Positions 15,757 through 23,063 of a DNA stretch of 64,000 nucleotides are shown piece after piece (within the stretch, counting starts at the first letter, position 1; each line of letters starts with the position of its first letter). The DNA lies in NCBI GenBank assembly GCA_041690255.1, contig JAWLHU010000010.1:62001-126000 (forward strand). Reading direction: 5' to 3'. The notes under the pieces were generated by a model. The model saw only the letters and a program-made list of their open reading frames with translations. It was not told the DNA's origin and searched no databases. Source of the stretch: JAWLHU01 sp041690255 (GTDB lineage: Bacteria > Bacillota > Sulfobacillia > Symbiobacteriales > Symbiobacteriaceae). The position numbers and the translations under genes are program-made.

Positions 15757-16761
15757 CTATTTGGGGAGTTGACCTAGGGTGACTGACAAGTGCTCAAGGG
15801 ATCCCAGCACCGGGTGATGATACCAAGCTGGTATCCCGTCGACCGGTCTATCCTGATTGAATACTCGCAGAGCCATGGAGACAAACAGCGTCGACAGCCC
15901 ATTCAAGTAGGTCGCCAGTTCGCTGCGGCTAGGCTCATCTAGTGACTTGCCCCCATGGATAATGGCAGAGCGAATGCGGTGAAGCCGCTCGAATACCTTA
16001 TCGGAAAGGTTGAGGGTTGCTTCTATGTGTTGACGTAGGGCAGCTGTGTTGGCCGCGCCGATCATCCTGATCATTCCACACCCAGGACACTTTACCGGTC
16101 TGGTCGCCTTAGGATCTATGGCCACAGATAGGATTTCCAAGCCTGTCCACCAGTTTACAAACTGATCTTCGGGGGTGAGTGCTGAGTGTCCCTTACGATA
16201 CCACGTCAGCGCGGAGATGAGAGGTTTGCCTGGAATTCGCTCTATGTACTCCCGCAGGTTCAGGTCTCTAGGTGGCCTGTATGTGCTGATAGCCACTGCT
16301 CCACGGTGCCCAGTACGCTCCTCGAAGGATGGTCGGAATCCCATGGTCGTCTTCACGGTATTGAGTATCCTGCCGGCCCCCAAACTCTCTTGAGCCTCAG
16401 CACTCACGATGCCTCCATAATGCAATGCGTAGACTCGATCAAGGAGTAGAAACGACAACCAGTCTAGGAAGTGCTCCGAAAGGCCAATAGCCAAGAGCGA
16501 TGCGTCTCGCGACTCCTCAGCTCGCACTTTGGTCGTGATGGACACCCTCCGCTGATCGGCAGCCTCCTGGTGTAGTCTTTTCATGACCTCCGGTGGCGGG
16601 AACTCCCCGCCAGGCATCGTGTTCACGGGTGGCTCTTGTCTATGCTCAAATCTCATGTGCGGCCTGGTTCTGGTCATGTCGATGTGTATGCTCTTAAGGG
16701 GAATAGGTCCCATGATGTTGTCCGGAATCCATGCCGACGCCTCAAGCGTCCAGTCAATCAA
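15757..16761 (-). CDS. HEPN-domain protein (candidate RNase of a defence pair)
   Basis: A 334-residue protein with a C-terminal HEPN-like domain, residues about 165-320. The Rx4H motif that defines HEPN ribonucleases is present as RSAIIHGGK (Arg264, His269). A CPGCG knuckle (Cys225, Cys228) lies just before it, as in Apea-like HEPN proteins. The N-terminal half is not recognised. Start is TTG at 16761 after a GGGGG run. It follows the AAA/TOPRIM-like gene by 55 bases on the same strand, so the two are probably one operon. HEPN RNases are frequent toxins and abortive-infection effectors. The specific role here is inferred. Confidence 0.7.
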   Translation of the reverse strand: MIDWTLEASAWIPDNIMGPIPLKSIHIDMTRTRPHMRFEHRQEPPVNTMPGGEFPPPEVMKRLHQEAADQRRVSITTKVRAEESRDASLLAIGLSEHFLDWLSFLLLDRVYALHYGGIVSAEAQESLGAGRILNTVKTTMGFRPSFEERTGHRGAVAISTYRPPRDLNLREYIERIPGKPLISALTWYRKGHSALTPEDQFVNWWTGLEILSVAIDPKATRPVKCPGCGMIRMIGAANTAALRQHIEATLNLSDKVFERLHRIRSAIIHGGKSLDEPSRSELATYLNGLSTLFVSMALRVFNQDRPVDGIPAWYHHPVLGSLEHLSVTLGQLPK

Positions 16762-16816
16762 GTAACGACTACCCCCTGGTCGGTGAAGATCCTCACTAAG
16801 AAGGAACGTGGCCGAG

Positions 16817-18838
16817 TCACAGCGGAACTCGAATGGAGTGGGCTAGACCATAGGCTTCTTCAATCCTGCTGATGACTCCGCGATCCGTCGAACTCACAGC
16901 GACATCATGGAGGGTTCGCAGAAGCTCAGTCTTGAGTGTGTGCTGATCCGAGACTGTACCGTTGGAGCGAGCCTCGAGGGCCTCTTCTAGGCGGGGAACA
17001 AGAGCCTGCACAGGCCCTGTTCCGGGAAAACCCCGCAACTCAATGAGAACGTCCTTAAGCCTAGTTGGAATGTAGGTGTCAATCTGATGCCTGATTGCGG
17101 CCATGCCGGAAGGCTCGGACACCCTCCCGAGGTGCCGTGCAATTTCAATGCAGAAAGACTTGTAGGTAAGCCCGGTTCTCTTGCCCACCCGACCAAAAAA
17201 CGTCTTTAGGATCGTCTTCCCGTGGAAAAACTCCAGTTCACGCCCACTTCGGACAATCTCCGCCACCTCGGCTTCGGCCTCGCTAAACGCGGACTGCACA
17301 ACGTCCCGAGAAATCACGTTCTCCAAGCTGACCTTCGCCTTGTTGCAATTATCCATGAGTTCGTCTACCGACCTACCCTGAAAATGCCACCGGAACGGCC
17401 GCATGCGCTCAGCCACCCGAAGACGTACCTCTTCAGTCCGCTGATGGTCAGCTATCTCTCTCAACAGTTGGAGCACCTGCCTGCCAGAATTAACTCCGGT
17501 TTGCTCTCGATAGGGCTCCAGTACAGCGTACATCCCGTCAGGGCTCAACAGGAAGTTCTCGATCATAGCTACGGGCCACCTGAACACTCTATCCGCCGAG
17601 CCAGCTGACGGGAGGGCCTGATCCATGTCAGTAATGGCAAATGCCTGGCTCCCATACCCAGGCACCAGTAGCTGGTCCAGAGCACCGGCTAGTTGCCGTA
17701 TCCGTTCTTTGTCTCCAAGAGATAGCAACGCATACCGTCGAAAAGCTGGAGACAGCATTTCAACGAGCCTAACATCACTGGGCTCGTCCTTACTCTCCCT
17801 TGGATTGGCACCTTCAACTAACACGAGAGGTCTTCCCGACGTTAGCCTATACGTATCTCCCGCAAGACTACGGACCGCCTCTATTCTCGACATCTCGGAC
17901 ACCGCTGGAACGAGTTGATTGTGCGCTGCACCCAGTCCTGCCGTCATCAAAAACAACTCATCAACTGTCGCTGAGTTGATGATAACAGGAGAATGGGTGC
18001 TGATAATGAACTGCGCCTTTCCCCCTTCAGCCACTTGCCGAAAGTAGTCTAGGAGTTTCTCCTGCAATATTGGGTGCAGATGGAGTTCAGGCTCGTCAAT
18101 GATGCAGACTACTTCTCCAGCATCTTCGGCAATGCTCCCTGAGAGTTTTCCAAGCTCCACGTTGATCTCGGCTTCTAGCAGCGGAAGGAGGAGGGCAATT
18201 GTCGCCTTCTCACCAGAACTAAGGTCATCAATGTCAACGGCTGGGTGACTCTCTGAATCAGCCCGTGCAAAGAGGCATCTGACGTCATCTTTGTTGTCAA
18301 AGCTGACTCGATCAAACTTTAGGTGAGGGAGTAGGATGTCCACCATGGTGCGAAGCGGCTTGTACACATCCACGTAGGAAGGCTCTGCACGCCCCTTGTC
18401 ATATAGAGTCGTTATCGCTGCCTGTCGCCTGACCTCAATCTGTGCTAGCGAGAACTTTATCATGCTTTGAGCTTCATCAACCGAGTCAGGCGTTCTCTGG
18501 TGGTTTCCGATAGTGAGCCCATCAATCCGAGCCAACTGTTCCATGCTTAGCAACTGTCGGTAGTCAACATCACGGCCGTGGAGGAACATTGTGCGAAGCG
18601 ACTGCCGTCTCCAAGCCCGGTGCGGACCCACGTAGAGAATCTGCCCACTCCCCACCTGCTCGCCATATCTCTGCTTCAGCGCATGCAGAAGAGTAGACTT
18701 TCCAACGCCGTTCGGACCAGTGATGACCATCAATTTCGGTACGTCGGTGCACTCTGCATAGTGGAGTGCCTTGATGCCTTGTATCTTGAATCTTGTGATG
18801 GGCACAGCAATCGCCCCATTCGCCTTTCTTGTCCTCAT
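16817..18838 (-). CDS. AAA/ABC-type ATPase with DUF4435/TOPRIM-like C-terminal region (OLD-like)
   Basis: A 673-residue protein. The ATPase part has Walker A GPNGVGKST (41-49), an ABC signature LSSGEK (206-211), Walker B VVCIIDEPELHLHP (about 243-256) and a switch His in STHSP. After residue 330 a TOPRIM/DUF4435-like region has VLVEG (339-343, acidic Glu342), ITDMDQ (Asp404 and Asp406) and MIENFLL. This matches the OLD/DUF4435 class of phage-defence ATPases. The last 200 residues are not recognised. The gene is richer in A/T than the host and is paired with a HEPN gene. It is not RecF or SbcC, since it lacks their layout. Confidence 0.8.
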   Translation of the reverse strand: MRTRKANGAIAVPITRFKIQGIKALHYAECTDVPKLMVITGPNGVGKSTLLHALKQRYGEQVGSGQILYVGPHRAWRRQSLRTMFLHGRDVDYRQLLSMEQLARIDGLTIGNHQRTPDSVDEAQSMIKFSLAQIEVRRQAAITTLYDKGRAEPSYVDVYKPLRTMVDILLPHLKFDRVSFDNKDDVRCLFARADSESHPAVDIDDLSSGEKATIALLLPLLEAEINVELGKLSGSIAEDAGEVVCIIDEPELHLHPILQEKLLDYFRQVAEGGKAQFIISTHSPVIINSATVDELFLMTAGLGAAHNQLVPAVSEMSRIEAVRSLAGDTYRLTSGRPLVLVEGANPRESKDEPSDVRLVEMLSPAFRRYALLSLGDKERIRQLAGALDQLLVPGYGSQAFAITDMDQALPSAGSADRVFRWPVAMIENFLLSPDGMYAVLEPYREQTGVNSGRQVLQLLREIADHQRTEEVRLRVAERMRPFRWHFQGRSVDELMDNCNKAKVSLENVISRDVVQSAFSEAEAEVAEIVRSGRELEFFHGKTILKTFFGRVGKRTGLTYKSFCIEIARHLGRVSEPSGMAAIRHQIDTYIPTRLKDVLIELRGFPGTGPVQALVPRLEEALEARSNGTVSDQHTLKTELLRTLHDVAVSSTDRGVISRIEEAYGLAHSIRVPL

Positions 18839-18883
18839 TATGATACCATAGTCAATGACTACAGAACTATCGGAGGAACCTAT

Positions 18884-19336
18884 ATGTTAAGCATAAACAG
18901 TGAGTATCCTCCTACAGCCACTGGCACCCTAAATCGCGAGTTTTCATTTGGTGTTACTCTAACCGAGGACGTACTCGTGTCTTCCGTTGCGATGCCTATT
19001 GGTCGCAATGGAGCCCCCGTGACAGTTGTCGTCACTCTCCGTCAGAATCTCAACGACATGCCGCACTACATCCTTCGAGAATCATTCGCAGTAGTGTCGT
19101 CATTCACTTGGCACACCTTTCAATTCGAACCCGTGACCTTGAAGAAAGGCCAGCTTATCTGGATTGGTTTTAGGGGGATGGACCACACACATTCCGGTGG
19201 GACAACTATCATGGGTCCTGGAGCGTTTTACACTCCGCTCACGAGTGATCCGGGGGCCACCTCAACGAAAGAGTATGTATTCAAGAAGGTCTGGGAAGGT
19301 CCATTTCCAGCTGCTCCGATTTTCCGGCTCAGCTAA
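18884..19336 (+). CDS. Hypothetical 150-residue beta-rich protein
   Basis: Not recognised. ATG at 18884 follows CGGAGGAAC. It has no signal peptide or membrane helix. Alternating hydrophobic stretches (EFSFGVTLTEDVLVSSVAM, VTVVVTLRQ, FTWHTFQFEPVTLKKGQLIW) suggest a beta sandwich. It is divergent from the ATPase gene with only 45 bp between starts, so the two share a control region. It might belong to the defence cassette or be separate cargo. A strong hairpin ends the gene. Confidence 0.55.
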   Translation: MLSINSEYPPTATGTLNREFSFGVTLTEDVLVSSVAMPIGRNGAPVTVVVTLRQNLNDMPHYILRESFAVVSSFTWHTFQFEPVTLKKGQLIWIGFRGMDHTHSGGTTIMGPGAFYTPLTSDPGATSTKEYVFKKVWEGPFPAAPIFRLS

Positions 19337-19430
19337 CACTACCTCAGACTCTGGTGTGTAGTCAGAGCGACAAGTGGCCCGTGACATGCGGCCTGCCGAC
19401 TATACAGGGTGCAATCTGCGGTATATTGAG

Positions 19431-19462
19431 AGGGGGAGCCTCCTCGCAGAGGGGCTCCCCCT
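19431..19462. terminator. Hairpin between convergent genes at the right end of the element
   Basis: AGGGGGAGCC (19431-19440) pairs with GGCTCCCCCT (19453-19462) around a 12-base loop, and TTTGG follows on the plus strand. It separates the 150-residue gene from the leftward helix-turn-helix frame. Confidence 0.6.
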
Positions 19463-19477
19463 TTGGTTCTGGACTGA

Positions 19478-19885
19478 CTAGACAGGCCTGGCAGCGTTGT
19501 ACAACGTCGTCACCGCCACCCCCCACTCCGCAGCCATCACCTCCATCGAAACCCCTTCAGCACGCCTCTGAGCCACAACCTGGCCCAGGGGCTTCCCATA
19601 TTGCCGCTCCACCCAGGCGATCTTGTCCATCGCCCACCCGAAGTGCTCGTAGAGGAAGTGCCGGCTCACCCCCAGCCGACCCGGAATCTCCCCCGGTTTC
19701 ACCTTCAGGCGCAACTCATGCACCAACTCCCCAAACGGGCGCCCCGTCTCCTCCTCCACCGCTCGGACCCGAGCCCAATACGTGTCGCTTTTGGTAAGCC
19801 GGCGCTCCGCTTGCAGGGCCGATTCCAGCTCGAAGCGAAATAGCTCCTGTAGCTCGTCCGTACTCTGTGCATCTTCGTGTGTAGC
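19478..19885 (-). CDS. Orphaned C-terminal helix-turn-helix extension of the serine recombinase
   Basis: An open frame runs from the attR core to TAG at 19478-19480 without a stop. It encodes 135 residues, with charged helical sequence (ELQELFRFELESALQAERR) followed by two helix-turn-helix-like segments (KPGEIPGRLGVSRHFLYEHF and GVSMEVMAAEWGVAVTTLYN). The second resembles the C-terminal DNA-binding motif of resolvases and invertases. Measured from the 13-bp core it is in exactly the same phase as the recombinase gene at attL. In the excised circle it would follow recombinase residue 613 directly, giving 748 residues. In the integrated state only internal starts (for example ATG 19759, giving 93 residues) are available. 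Confidence 0.75.
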   Translation of the reverse strand, partial: ATHEDAQSTDELQELFRFELESALQAERRLTKSDTYWARVRAVEEETGRPFGELVHELRLKVKPGEIPGRLGVSRHFLYEHFGWAMDKIAWVERQYGKPLGQVVAQRRAEGVSMEVMAAEWGVAVTTLYNAARPV

Positions 19886-20445
19886 GGGACCCCGATCACC
19901 AGGCCGGTCAACCGGATCGGATGGACTGTCATGGTCGCGGTCGATGCAATGAACGAGTAGGTGGTTGAGACGGCGATCGGCACACCGATCGAGTGGCCAC
20001 CACCCAGCACCAGCGAGACCGAGGGCTTCGAGAGGCTGGAGACCATCTCGGCGATCGCCAGACCGGCCTCCACGTCACCGCCGACCGTGTTCAGGACGAT
20101 CAGCAGCCCCTCGATCTCCGGGTTCTGCTCCACCGCCACCAATTGCGGAATGATATGCTCATACTTCGTTGTCTTGTTCTGCGGCGGTAGGGTCAGGTGG
20201 CCTTCGACCTGGCCGACAATGCTGAGCAGATGGATATTCTGCGTCACCTGCGGCACCCTGGTCGTACCGAGCGCCTCCAGGTTCTCCAGAGGGGCGTTCT
20301 TCTTCCCCCGGCCCGGTGCCTTCCCGGGCTTTCCCGGGGTGGTTCCGGGATCAACCGCGGGGTCGGCACGCACCGTCTCGGGATCAGCATCCGGCGTCCC
20401 GGCCGCAAAGGCACGGAAAAGGAAATCATCGTCGCTGTACCTCAT
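19705..20445 (-). CDS. tepA: TepA 5' part, interrupted by the element (hybrid C-terminus)
   Basis: TepA is a cytoplasmic ClpP/SppA-like serine protease homolog linked in Bacillus to protein translocation and spore development. Residues 1-187 are native: a variable Pro/Lys-rich start, then VGQVEGHLTLPPQNKTTKYE, LNTVGGDVEAGLAIAEM, SLVLGGGHSIGVPIAVS (containing the nucleophile Ser) and MTVHPIRLTGLVIGVP. After the attR core the frame continues for 59 meaningless element-encoded residues and stops at 19705. The missing 86 native residues lie at 739-998, so the integrated strain should lack a complete TepA. AGGAGCG precedes the ATG at 20445. Confidence 0.85.
   Translation of the reverse strand: MRYSDDDFLFRAFAAGTPDADPETVRADPAVDPGTTPGKPGKAPGRGKKNAPLENLEALGTTRVPQVTQNIHLLSIVGQVEGHLTLPPQNKTTKYEHIIPQLVAVEQNPEIEGLLIVLNTVGGDVEAGLAIAEMVSSLSKPSVSLVLGGGHSIGVPIAVSTTYSFIASTATMTVHPIRLTGLVIGVPLHTKMHRVRTSYRSYFASSWNRPCKRSAGLPKATRIGLGSERWRRRRGARLGSWCMSCA
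19884..19896. other. attR core of the integrated element
   Basis: Second copy of GCGGGACCCCGAT. It lies within the Ile-Gly-Val-Pro codons of tepA, in the same codon phase as at attL, so recombination between the copies restores tepA exactly. Confidence 0.85.
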
Positions 20446-20522
20446 GTGTCACGCTCCTGGCAGCAGTAGTCTGGGCTTAGTATCTCCGACCAAACCCTCA
20501 GCATCCTTCCCGCCGGGAAAGA

Positions 20523-20547
20523 GAGCCCGCTCGACTTGAGCGGGCTC
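20523..20547 (-). terminator. Hairpin after the DUF1858-like gene
   Basis: A 10-bp stem (GAGCCCGCTC / GAGCGGGCTC) with a 5-base loop lies just past the stop of the 69-residue gene. A short CTCTTTC follows on the minus strand. Confidence 0.6.
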
Positions 20548-20554
20548 CTGCAAG

Positions 20555-20764
20555 TTACCAGACCGTGCCGGTTGCCTTGGCCATGTCGTTCAGGTCACGC
20601 ACCACTGTGCTGAGATCGACCTCGTTCTTGCGGGCCAGGTCCCTCAAACTGAATCCTGAGCCCGTTCGAACCCCCTCGGGCCCAAAGTGCTTGGCAAGCA
20701 CGTTCCGGGCCTGTGGCATCTGAACCATGATCTCGGAGGCCGTCCAGTCCCGAAAGTTCGGCAT
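20555..20764 (-). CDS. DUF1858-like small protein
   Basis: A 69-residue protein that resembles the DUF1858/ScdA N-terminal fold: TASEIMVQMPQARNVLAKHF, a GxGF segment, then SLRDLARKNEVDLSTVVRDL. Such proteins are small helical domains often linked to metal or Fe-S handling, but no Cys is present here. I place the start at ATG 20764, 9 bases after GGAGGT; a longer frame upstream has no ribosome binding site. It lies between rnj and tepA, flanked by hairpins on both sides, so it may be a separately ended unit. Confidence 0.65.
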   Translation of the reverse strand: MPNFRDWTASEIMVQMPQARNVLAKHFGPEGVRTGSGFSLRDLARKNEVDLSTVVRDLNDMAKATGTVW

Positions 20765-20792
20765 GCGGAGGCCACCTCCCGACAAAGGAAAT

Positions 20793-20813
20793 GGAGCGGG
20801 TTCTCCCCGCTCC
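20793..20813 (-). terminator. Hairpin after rnj
   Basis: GGAGCGGG (20793-20800) pairs with CCCGCTCC (20806-20813) around a 5-base loop. ATTTCCTTTG follows on the minus strand. It may end most rnj transcripts or act as an attenuator before the small gene. Confidence 0.55.
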
Positions 20814-20866
20814 ACTAGCGTGCCCTCTTTTTGTTACGTCACTCTTGCCCCAGCAGGGGGCACCGC

Positions 20867-22543
20867 CTAGACCTCCATAATGATCGGCAGGATCATGGGA
20901 CGCCGGCGGGTCTTCTCGTAGAGGTACCGGGAGAGGGCGTCACGGACACCGCTCTTCAGGACCGCCCACTCCGTCACATTCCGGCCCATCTGGTCGTATA
21001 GCGCCTTCTTCACCCGCTCCTTTGCCTCCTCCAGGAGCCCTTCGGACTCCCGAACGTAGACGAAGCCGCGGCTGACGATATCCGGACCGCCAACGATGTC
21101 ACCCGACTCGGGATCGACGGCCACAACAACAATCAGAATCCCATCTTGCGAGAGTTGCTTGCGATCCCGCAGGACAATGTTGCCCACGTCGCCGACCCCC
21201 AGGCCGTCGACCAGGACCTGTCCCGACGTGACCTTCCCTGCGATCTGAGCGCTCTCGGCGGTGAACTCAAAGATCGCACCATTCTCACCGATCAGGATAT
21301 TCTCGGTCGGAATCCCGCAGGCCTCCGCCAACCGCTTATGGTGCAGCAGCATCCGGTACTCACCGTGAACCGGCACGAAGAACTTCGGCCGGGTCAGGTT
21401 GATCATCAGCTTCTGCTCCTCCTGGCTGGCGTGGCCCGAGACGTGAACGCCGGCGCTCCGGTCATAGATCACCTCAGCGCCACGCCGGTACAGATTGTTG
21501 ATCGTGCGGCCAACCGACTTCTCGTTACCAGGAATCGGCGTTGCGGCAAAGAGGACCGTATCGCCGGGCATGATCTCGATGGCCTTGTGATCGTTTACCG
21601 ACATACGGGTCAGAGCCGACATGGGCTCCCCCTGCGACCCTGTGGTCAGGATCACCTGGTTCTGAACCGGGAATCGCTTCAGCTCTTCCACGGTGACGAT
21701 CGTCCCCTCCGGGACGTTCAGGTACCCCAGTCTCATGGCCACATTGACCGTGTTCTCCATGGAGCGGCCGACTACCGCTACCTTCTTGCCGTGGCGGGCG
21801 GCGCTGGAGATCGCTTGCTGGAGCCGGTGAACGTTCGAGGCAAAGGTGGCCATGAGAACCCGGCCCTTCGCCTCCCGGAAGATGCGGTCGATCGAACCGC
21901 CCACCGAGCGCTCGGACGGCGTATAGCCGGGACGCTCAGCGTTAGTCGAATCGGAGAGCAGGGCCAGGAGACCCTTCTGACCGATCTCAGTGAGCCTGCG
22001 ATAGTCGGTGTACTCCCCGTCCACCGGGGTCTGATCAAACTTGAAGTCACCGGTGTGCAACAGGGTGCCAACCGGGCTCGTCACTGCGATTGCGCAGGCG
22101 TCGGGAATGGAATGGTTCACCCGGATGAACTCGCAGGAGAAGGTGCCCACCTTTACGCTCTCGCCGGCCCGAACGGCTCGGGATTCGGGATGCAACTCCA
22201 GTCCGGCCTCCTCCAGCTTACCTTCCACCATGCCCAGGGTGAGCCTGGTAGCGTACACAGGAATGTTCAGGTTCCGGAGCAGGTAGGAGACACCACCAAT
22301 GTGGTCCTCATGACCATGGGTGATTAGAAGCGCCTTGACCTTTTCTCGGTTCTCCAACAGATAGGTGTAATCCGGAATCACGATATCAATGCCCAGCATC
22401 TCCTCATCCGGAAAGGAGAGGCCAGCATCGATTACGATGATCTCGTCGCCATATTGAATGGCCATGCAGTTCTTTCCGATCTCGCCAAGTCCGCCGAGCG
22501 GAATGGCATAGAGCTTGTCGTGCGTTTCACGATGGCGCGCCAA
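20867..22543 (-). CDS. rnj: Ribonuclease J
   Basis: A metallo-beta-lactamase/beta-CASP nuclease of 558 residues, the usual RNase J length, acting in 5'-3' mRNA decay and rRNA maturation. Seen are the N-terminal LGGLGEIGKN, the zinc motif THGHEDHIGG, a second GTLLHTGDFKFDQ, the beta-CASP signature SDSTNAERPG and HVSGHASQEE near the end of the catalytic core. I choose TTG at 22543 (AAGGAGG about 11 bases upstream) over a longer frame whose N-terminus is not RNase J-like. A promoter lies about 220 bases upstream. In B. subtilis rnjB directly follows dapA and precedes tepA; here a signalling cassette separates it from dapA. Confidence 0.92.
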   Translation of the reverse strand: MARHRETHDKLYAIPLGGLGEIGKNCMAIQYGDEIIVIDAGLSFPDEEMLGIDIVIPDYTYLLENREKVKALLITHGHEDHIGGVSYLLRNLNIPVYATRLTLGMVEGKLEEAGLELHPESRAVRAGESVKVGTFSCEFIRVNHSIPDACAIAVTSPVGTLLHTGDFKFDQTPVDGEYTDYRRLTEIGQKGLLALLSDSTNAERPGYTPSERSVGGSIDRIFREAKGRVLMATFASNVHRLQQAISSAARHGKKVAVVGRSMENTVNVAMRLGYLNVPEGTIVTVEELKRFPVQNQVILTTGSQGEPMSALTRMSVNDHKAIEIMPGDTVLFAATPIPGNEKSVGRTINNLYRRGAEVIYDRSAGVHVSGHASQEEQKLMINLTRPKFFVPVHGEYRMLLHHKRLAEACGIPTENILIGENGAIFEFTAESAQIAGKVTSGQVLVDGLGVGDVGNIVLRDRKQLSQDGILIVVVAVDPESGDIVGGPDIVSRGFVYVRESEGLLEEAKERVKKALYDQMGRNVTEWAVLKSGVRDALSRYLYEKTRRRPMILPIIMEV

Positions 22544-22760
22544 ACGAAAACGTTCCTCCTTCGTTTTTATCCACAGCAAAACAACCCCCGCTTTGTGCAA
22601 GGGAGCGCCCCAGTTCATATTTGGGGGACAGGGAAGAGCAGCCACGGGGCTGAGAAGACCGGCGCCGGTATCGCACCACCGCCGTTCCGGTGCGAGAGGC
22701 TGTCATAAACCGGCCTTCATTCTCGATCCCTGGTTCGCCGTTCAAAAGACCTTCCTTACG

Positions 22761-22789
22761 ATTATACCCAACGGCTTACAGTCTTACAA
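22761..22789 (-). promoter_or_regulatory. Sigma-A-type promoter of rnj, with a long leader
   Basis: On the minus strand TTGTAA (22784-22789) and a consensus TATAAT (22761-22766) are 17 bp apart. Transcription would start near 22754, leaving a leader of about 210 bases (22544-22754). The leader has several GC-rich self-complementary stretches but no RNA motif I recognise. RNase J genes are often self-controlled through their leaders, but that is not shown here. Confidence 0.65.
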
Positions 22790-22839
22790 GACAAATTGCA
22801 CGAAAGTGTCCCCTGAAGACTCAGGGACGGCAACACAAA

Positions 22840-22874
22840 GAGCGAGGGACCCCGATCGGGCGGGGCCCTCGCTC
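22840..22874 (-). terminator. Intrinsic terminator of the TPR/HD-GYP - peptide unit
   Basis: GAGCGAGGG and CCCCG on one side pair with CGGGG and CCCTCGCTC on the other, with one bulged base and a 6-base loop. TTTGTGTT follows on the minus strand. It lies 40 bases past the peptide gene. Confidence 0.75.
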
Positions 22875-22914
22875 CATTCCGTGTATATTAGGTTTAAAAA
22901 GCTAATACCAAAAG

Positions 22915-23046
22915 TTACCGGACCTGCACCTTGTCAGGAGACCTGCCAAAGACCCAGCCACCATCAAACGCCTTCGCAGAGGCCGTGGAAGCCATGGCAG
23001 AAACAGCCGCGATAACCAGCAAGAACATAGCAAAACGCTTCTTCAC
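22915..23046 (-). CDS. Small exported peptide precursor (Phr-like candidate)
   Basis: A 43-residue protein too short for most gene callers. It has a basic start (MKKRFAMFLL), a hydrophobic core and a signal-peptidase-like MASTASAKAF, leaving a short tail with GGWVFGRSPDKVQVR. GTG at 23046 follows GGAGGAG. It begins 17 bases after the stop of the TPR/HD-GYP gene and is followed by an intrinsic terminator, so the two are co-transcribed. Rap-phr pairs in Bacillus have this layout: TPR regulator, then a short secreted pro-peptide. Function as a signal is inferred. A plain secreted peptide of other use is possible. Confidence 0.7.
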   Translation of the reverse strand: MKKRFAMFLLVIAAVSAMASTASAKAFDGGWVFGRSPDKVQVR

Positions 23047-23063
23047 GAGATCTCCTCCTAACG

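Larger units (their letters stand above)
999..19896. mobile_element. 18.9-kb integrative element (ICE-like, serine recombinase) inserted in tepA
   Basis: The boundaries are the 13-bp repeats at 999-1011 and 19884-19896; excision would remove 18,885 bp. Evidence for mobility is the large serine recombinase at the left edge reading outward, the split but otherwise intact tepA, and a partial conjugation gene set (TrbL/VirB6-like, PrgI, VirB4, M23 hydrolase). Cargo includes a secreted adhesin, a SpoVG paralog and a HEPN/ATPase pair. No relaxase, coupling ATPase (VirD4/TcpA) or phage structural gene is recognisable, so it may be a decayed ICE, a mobilisable element or a non-conjugative secretion island. 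Several parts (2840-5000, 15757-19336) look richer in A and T than the host backbone, consistent with mosaic origin. Confidence 0.88.

Noticed and set aside
999..19896. The integrated element as a prophage
   Set aside because: A large serine integrase is present, but no terminase, portal, capsid, tail or lysis gene is recognisable, whereas VirB4, PrgI and TrbL-like genes are.
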